DNA from: JALCSJ01 sp036788835
Lineage (GTDB): Bacteria > Bacillota > Negativicutes > Acidaminococcales > Acidaminococcaceae
Direction: 5' to 3'
DNA: 64,000 bases
Assembly: GCA_036788835.1 (NCBI GenBank)
Contig: DAIQMR010000006.1
Span: 1 to 64,000 of the forward strand
Part shown: piece after piece, positions 60,495 through 64,000 of the stretch
Numbering within the stretch: position 1 is the stretch's first letter
Layout: each line of letters starts with the position of its first letter
Notes under the pieces: model-generated
Database searches by the model: none
Seen by the model: the letters and a program-made list of their open reading frames with translations, nothing else
What the model was told of the DNA's origin: nothing
Position numbers and translations under genes: made by a program

Positions 60495-61016
60495 ATGCTG
60501 GAATTGCTTTTTAGTATTGTTTTATTCTTGTTCTTTGGATATTGCCTATACTATGTTACAACTACGATCGAAGTATCAACTATTACAGATCCGCTGGGGG
60601 CCGCTTTTTGGCCCCAGCTCCTGATTTGTTTGTTGCTTTTTATTCTGATTTTAGATATGTATCATGTGTATAAAAAAATACCAAAGGAAGATAGAACATT
60701 AAGTTATTTTGCGCAATATGATTGGCTGGGCCTTATTAAGAGCCCGTTGGTTTTGGGAATGGCTATATTGTTTATATATGCGTTTGTCTTAAATACGGTT
60801 GGTTTCTTGGCTGCCAGCTGGGTTTTGTGTATGGCAATGTGTTACTTATTGGGCGAACGCAGATGGAAAGTCCTGCCGCTTTTTTCTTTGGTGGCTGTGG
60901 GTGTTTTGTTTATCCTCTTCTACAAAGGCATTGGTATACAAATGCCGCGTGGAACAATTCCTATTATGAGAAATTTTGCCTTGAGTGTTGAAAAATTACT
61001 CCGGGTTATGGGATAG
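60495..61016 (+). CDS. tripartite tricarboxylate transporter small subunit (TctB family)
   Basis: The 173-residue protein has four membrane helices and the TctB pattern: DPLGAAFWPQLLICLLLFILILDMY at the N-terminus and GFLAASWVLCMAMCYLLGER in the third helix. It is the poorly conserved small membrane subunit, placed between TctC and TctA as usual. Confidence 0.88.
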   Translation: MLELLFSIVLFLFFGYCLYYVTTTIEVSTITDPLGAAFWPQLLICLLLFILILDMYHVYKKIPKEDRTLSYFAQYDWLGLIKSPLVLGMAILFIYAFVLNTVGFLAASWVLCMAMCYLLGERRWKVLPLFSLVAVGVLFILFYKGIGIQMPRGTIPIMRNFALSVEKLLRVMG

Positions 61017-61029
61017 GGGGAGATAACAA

Positions 61030-62535
61030 ATGATCGCATTAATGGCACAAGCATGTGCAGTCGTTTTTCAGCCGATAACGTTATTATATATTGTGGTTGG
61101 CACAATCGTAGGGGTTATCTTCGGTGCCCTGCCTGGTGTATCTGCATCTATGGCAGTCGTCTTGGCTATGACCTTTAGCTATTCCATGGCACCTCTTCCG
61201 TCTATTGCTTTTTTGGTTGCTGTGTATTGTGCAGCAATTACCGGAGGCGGTATTACAGCAATATTATTCTCTATTCCGGGAACACCGTCCAGTGCTACAA
61301 CAACTTTTGACGGTTACCCCATGACTTTAAGGGGCGAGGCCGGCAAGGCTTTAGGCATTAGTCTGATGGTTTCTGCTTTTGGCGGTTTGTTTTCTGCCTT
61401 TTGTATGGCTATCCTTACCGGACCATTAGCTAAAGCAGCTTTGGCCTTTGGCCCTGCCGAACTGTTTGGGGTTAGCTTTTTGGGTTTATCCATTTTAACT
61501 TGTTTAGATGCGGACAATGTTTTGAAGACAATAGCATCTGGTTTAATTGGTTTATTATTAGCCTGTGTGGGTACAGATTCTGTATCAGGCGTTGCCCGTT
61601 TTACCTGGCACCATGCAGTGCTGGTTAAGGGTATTGCTTTAATTCCTACAATGGTAGGTTTGTTTGCCATAGTGGCAGTATTTAAAGCTTTGGCTGATAT
61701 TCGCAATAAACCGGATTCCGGCATAGATACCACGAAGACAGGCAATGTAGATACTAAGCTTTGTACCGTCAAAGAATTGTGGGTCATGAAAACCACTATT
61801 TTACGGTCTGCTGTTATCGGCACGATAGTAGGCATTCTCCCTGGCGCAGGGGCTACTATTGCTTCTTTCTTAAGTTATGCAGTTGACGTAAGATGCTCTA
61901 AGCATCCTGAGACTTATGGTCACGGCGAACCACTTGGTATTGCTGCTTCTGAGACTGCCAATAATGCAGCCACCGGCGGTGCTATGGTTCCTCTTCTGGC
62001 ATTAGGTATTCCCGGTGGTAATGCGGCGGCAGTTATGGCTACGGCTCTTGCTGTCAAGGGCGTTAATATGGGACCATTGCTAATGACTAGTCAGCCTGTG
62101 TACTTGTACACGGTATTTGTTGCCCAGATTCTCGTTAATATTCTGATGGTTGCGGTGGCTGTTTATATTGCTAAGATTTTTGCCAAGATTTTAAAAATTC
62201 CCTATAGCATGTTAGGCTCAATTATTGTTTTGCTGTCCATTTTCGGAGCTTTCGGCTACAGCAGGGCAGTCAGTGATGTTATGCTTATGGTTATGGCTGC
62301 TATTGTGGGTTACATCTTCATTTTGTATCGCTTTAGCAGTGCGGCATTAATCCTTGGTTTGGTTTTAGGCGAGATGGTAGAGAAAAACCTGAGGAATGCC
62401 TTTGTCGTCGGGCATGGGACTTTCCAAGGGGCATTTATGAACAAACCTATCGCTTTGGGCTTGATTATCGTGTGCTTCATTCTTTTGTTCTGGCCGATTA
62501 TCAGTGGTCTCTTTACTAAGAAAAAAGCAGCTTAA
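61030..62535 (+). CDS. tripartite tricarboxylate transporter large permease (TctA family)
   Basis: The 501-residue protein has about eleven helices. GALPGVSASMAVVLAMTFSYSM and AITGGGITAILFSIPGTPSSATTTFDGYPM (about 70-100) form the first TctA signature; GILPGAGATIASFLSYAVD and GIAASETANNAATGGAMVPLLALGIPG (about 270-330) the second. It transports the carboxylate, probably with Na+ or H+. It ends the hydroxyacid operon or runs on into the 62558 gene. Confidence 0.95.
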   Translation: MIALMAQACAVVFQPITLLYIVVGTIVGVIFGALPGVSASMAVVLAMTFSYSMAPLPSIAFLVAVYCAAITGGGITAILFSIPGTPSSATTTFDGYPMTLRGEAGKALGISLMVSAFGGLFSAFCMAILTGPLAKAALAFGPAELFGVSFLGLSILTCLDADNVLKTIASGLIGLLLACVGTDSVSGVARFTWHHAVLVKGIALIPTMVGLFAIVAVFKALADIRNKPDSGIDTTKTGNVDTKLCTVKELWVMKTTILRSAVIGTIVGILPGAGATIASFLSYAVDVRCSKHPETYGHGEPLGIAASETANNAATGGAMVPLLALGIPGGNAAAVMATALAVKGVNMGPLLMTSQPVYLYTVFVAQILVNILMVAVAVYIAKIFAKILKIPYSMLGSIIVLLSIFGAFGYSRAVSDVMLMVMAAIVGYIFILYRFSSAALILGLVLGEMVEKNLRNAFVVGHGTFQGAFMNKPIALGLIIVCFILLFWPIISGLFTKKKAA

Positions 62536-62557
62536 GGGCAGAAAGGTTTGTAACAGC

Positions 62558-63412
62558 ATGGGAGAGTATGCAAAAGAAATAACTGAGCTGGAGAACCTGC
62601 GCAAAAGAGTTCGTGTGAGTTACGGTTTATATGGCCTAGTGTTGGTTATAGCCTTGGCCATGGCTTTTATTGCCGATATTACATGGACCATTGCTCTTGG
62701 GATTTTAGCCTTGTTATTTTATCTGGTTGTCTCGCGAAAAGATATTAATACTTATAAAAATAAATATCAGGAAATAAAAATCAAAAGAGAACTGGAAAAT
62801 TTCTTCACTAATTTGACAGTTGTGAGAAAGTCTGTGTTTGCTTCCCAAACTTTGGTAGATGATACTTTGATGCCTGCCGAAGCGCATAAAGGTATTGTGC
62901 GAATTGGTATCAGGGGTGAAGATAAGGCGGGAAGAAAAGTGCAACTGGCAGATGTTGCTTTTCCTATGAATGTCCAAACAAGAACGGGAAAAAACAAATA
63001 CGAAATTATATCCGGCTGCTATTTGCGCCTGGGTGAAACTGAACCTTCCAAGGCAGAAAGTACGCCTGTAGTTATTTTCCGTAAAAACAATAGTTTCTCT
63101 CCTTCTTTGATAATCCATTACAAAAAAATAGGCCTTCAGGAGGAAACATGGCGCGATTTTAGCGTCTTTTCTCCTGCTGGCCATGTAATGGACTCAAGCA
63201 GAATCAGCCCTTTACATTTGGATATTCCTAACATTGTCTATGGTAATGATATCTTGTTTTTAGGTGATAATTCTATAAAGCTCCTTATGACGGCTCATTT
63301 CCTCAATGTTGGTAATCTGTCTTACAACCAAGCCATAACAACAAAAACTTTTGACTATTTGCTGCTTCCTCAATTACCGGAAGTTATGCAACTGGCAAAA
63401 AAATATTTATAA
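62558..63412 (+). CDS. hypothetical membrane protein
   Basis: The 284-residue protein starts at an ATG 22 bases after the tctA stop; its ribosome site (AGAAAGG) is moderate, and an in-frame start inside tctA (62504) is less likely. A short helical N-terminus is followed by two membrane helices (about 23-65, YGLVLVIALAMAFIADI and TIALGILALLFYLVV), a charged linker (KNKYQEIKIKRELENFF) and a soluble part of about 200 residues. The two-helix start recalls DUF3137-type proteins, but I do not recognise it with confidence. Confidence 0.6.
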   Translation: MGEYAKEITELENLRKRVRVSYGLYGLVLVIALAMAFIADITWTIALGILALLFYLVVSRKDINTYKNKYQEIKIKRELENFFTNLTVVRKSVFASQTLVDDTLMPAEAHKGIVRIGIRGEDKAGRKVQLADVAFPMNVQTRTGKNKYEIISGCYLRLGETEPSKAESTPVVIFRKNNSFSPSLIIHYKKIGLQEETWRDFSVFSPAGHVMDSSRISPLHLDIPNIVYGNDILFLGDNSIKLLMTAHFLNVGNLSYNQAITTKTFDYLLLPQLPEVMQLAKKYL

Positions 63413-63416
63413 TAAA

Positions 63417-63457
63417 CAAAGGCAATAACACAATCAGTTTTTGTGTTATTGCCTTTG
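63417..63457. terminator. bidirectional terminator
   Basis: Arms 63417-63433 and 63441-63457 are perfectly complementary over 17 bp. It separates the membrane protein gene from the convergent UDG gene. Confidence 0.8.
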
Positions 63458-63461
63458 TCTA

Positions 63462-64000
63462 CTAGCGTTTCGTAAATAGTTCAAATAAGTTTATTGGTTT
63501 GTCGCTACACAGTTTATAATCTGGGACAGCTTCCAGGACCTTGGCTCTGGCGGCTTCTAAATCGTAGAACACATGCCATTTAGCCGTGACCTGGTCATGA
63601 CCGGCCAGACGCAGCAGGTAGGATGGATGAAAGGTCGCAATACAGTCGATCCCTTGCTTAGTCTTGAACCAGGTGCCTCGCATCCGGGTGATTTTATCGT
63701 CAGGTTTTCCCAAATAATGTAAAGCTACACTGCCCAGGGCCACGATGACCTTGGGCCTTATTATTTCAATTTCCTTGTCTAGCCATCGTTCGGCGCAGAA
63801 ACGTCCTTCTTCAATAGTAGGGGTACGGTTGCCTTTAGGACGGCACTTGACTACATTACTGGTCAGAACTTGGTCTCTGGTCATATTGGCAGACCAAAGG
63901 GCCTTGTCCAAAAGCTGCCCGCTAGGGCCAATCAAAGGACAACCGTAGTCATCCTCCACGCCGCCGGGGCCTTCGCCTACGAACATAATAGGACTGCGGG
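63462..64000 (-). CDS. family-4 type uracil-DNA glycosylase, 5' end cut by the window
   Basis: The frame stays open to the window edge (RSPIMFVGEGPGG), so the true start and the usual N-terminal Fe-S cysteine lie outside. Visible motifs are GEGPGGVEDDYGCPLIGPSGQLLD (uracil-binding), NVVKCRPKGNRTP, VALGSVALHYLG and FHPSYLLR, typical of Fe-S uracil-DNA glycosylases. It removes uracil from DNA in base-excision repair. The C-terminus (CSDKPINLFELF) may hold one of the cluster cysteines. Confidence 0.9.
   Translation of the reverse strand, partial: RSPIMFVGEGPGGVEDDYGCPLIGPSGQLLDKALWSANMTRDQVLTSNVVKCRPKGNRTPTIEEGRFCAERWLDKEIEIIRPKVIVALGSVALHYLGKPDDKITRMRGTWFKTKQGIDCIATFHPSYLLRLAGHDQVTAKWHVFYDLEAARAKVLEAVPDYKLCSDKPINLFELFTKR

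Noticed and set aside
63986..63986. Start codon of the right-end UDG at this ATG
   Set aside because: The frame continues upstream to the window edge with family-like sequence, so the gene is truncated by the window and does not start here.

Overview
The window looks like chromosome of a low-to-mid GC, diderm member of the Firmicutes (Negativicutes), perhaps an Acidaminococcaceae such as Phascolarctobacterium; the genus is a guess. The reasons are the mix of Firmicute features (three T-box leaders, LCP protein, YqeK, the rplU-prp-rpmA order, strong GGAGG ribosome binding sites) with diderm features (RND efflux pump, MacAB-like exporter, tripartite tricarboxylate transporter).

Layout. 1-1.2 kb: a DinJ/YafQ-type toxin-antitoxin islet bracketed by a 101-bp direct repeat made of the 3' half of tRNA-Arg(UCU) and its terminator; then six tRNA genes on the minus strand (Arg, Gly, Pro, Val, Glu, Asn). 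1.7-9.5 kb: YhcH-type protein, a hypothetical protein, phosphomannomutase/phosphoglucomutase, galE, an ABC-F ATPase, a uracil-DNA-glycosylase-like protein and a split ThrE exporter. 9.5-14.1 kb: a BMP-family binding protein, a lipoprotein form of barnase with its barstar, a cupin, and a polar amino acid ABC transporter. 14.2-19.2 kb: an IclR regulator next to a likely catabolic operon (Nramp-like transporter, ureohydrolase-fold enzyme, ATC-hydrolase-fold protein, N-carbamoyl-type M20 amidase). 19.3-24.1 kb: RND pump, adaptor and TetR regulator. 24.3-32 kb: rmuC, T-box/serA, a WG-repeat protein, T-box/leuCDB. 32-46 kb: mainly housekeeping genes (fumC, rplU-prp-rpmA, obgE, proBA, MacAB-like exporter, nadD-yqeK-LCP-rsfS-cvfB). 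46-49 kb: a double T-box leader, ilvD and a BASS transporter. 49-54 kb: a metallophosphoesterase-rubrerythrin-rubredoxin fusion, tRNA-Ala, small genes, intergenic palindromic repeats and a membrane phosphoesterase. 54-62.5 kb: a SorC-family regulator next to a hydroxyacid operon (aconitase-like hydratase, MmgE/PrpD, LarA-like racemase, TctC-TctB-TctA). The right end has a hypothetical membrane protein and a family-4 uracil-DNA glycosylase cut by the window edge.

Best candidates for undescribed biology are the cluster at 14.2-19.2 kb, where the transporter and the ureohydrolase both lack canonical metal ligands; the aconitase/PrpD/LarA/Tct operon at 54.3-62.5 kb; the ilvD leader, which appears to carry two T-box stem I units with different specifiers (ATC Ile and CTC Leu) in front of one antiterminator; and the lipoprotein barnase with barstar. 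Family assignments come from reading motifs in the translations; no database search was run.
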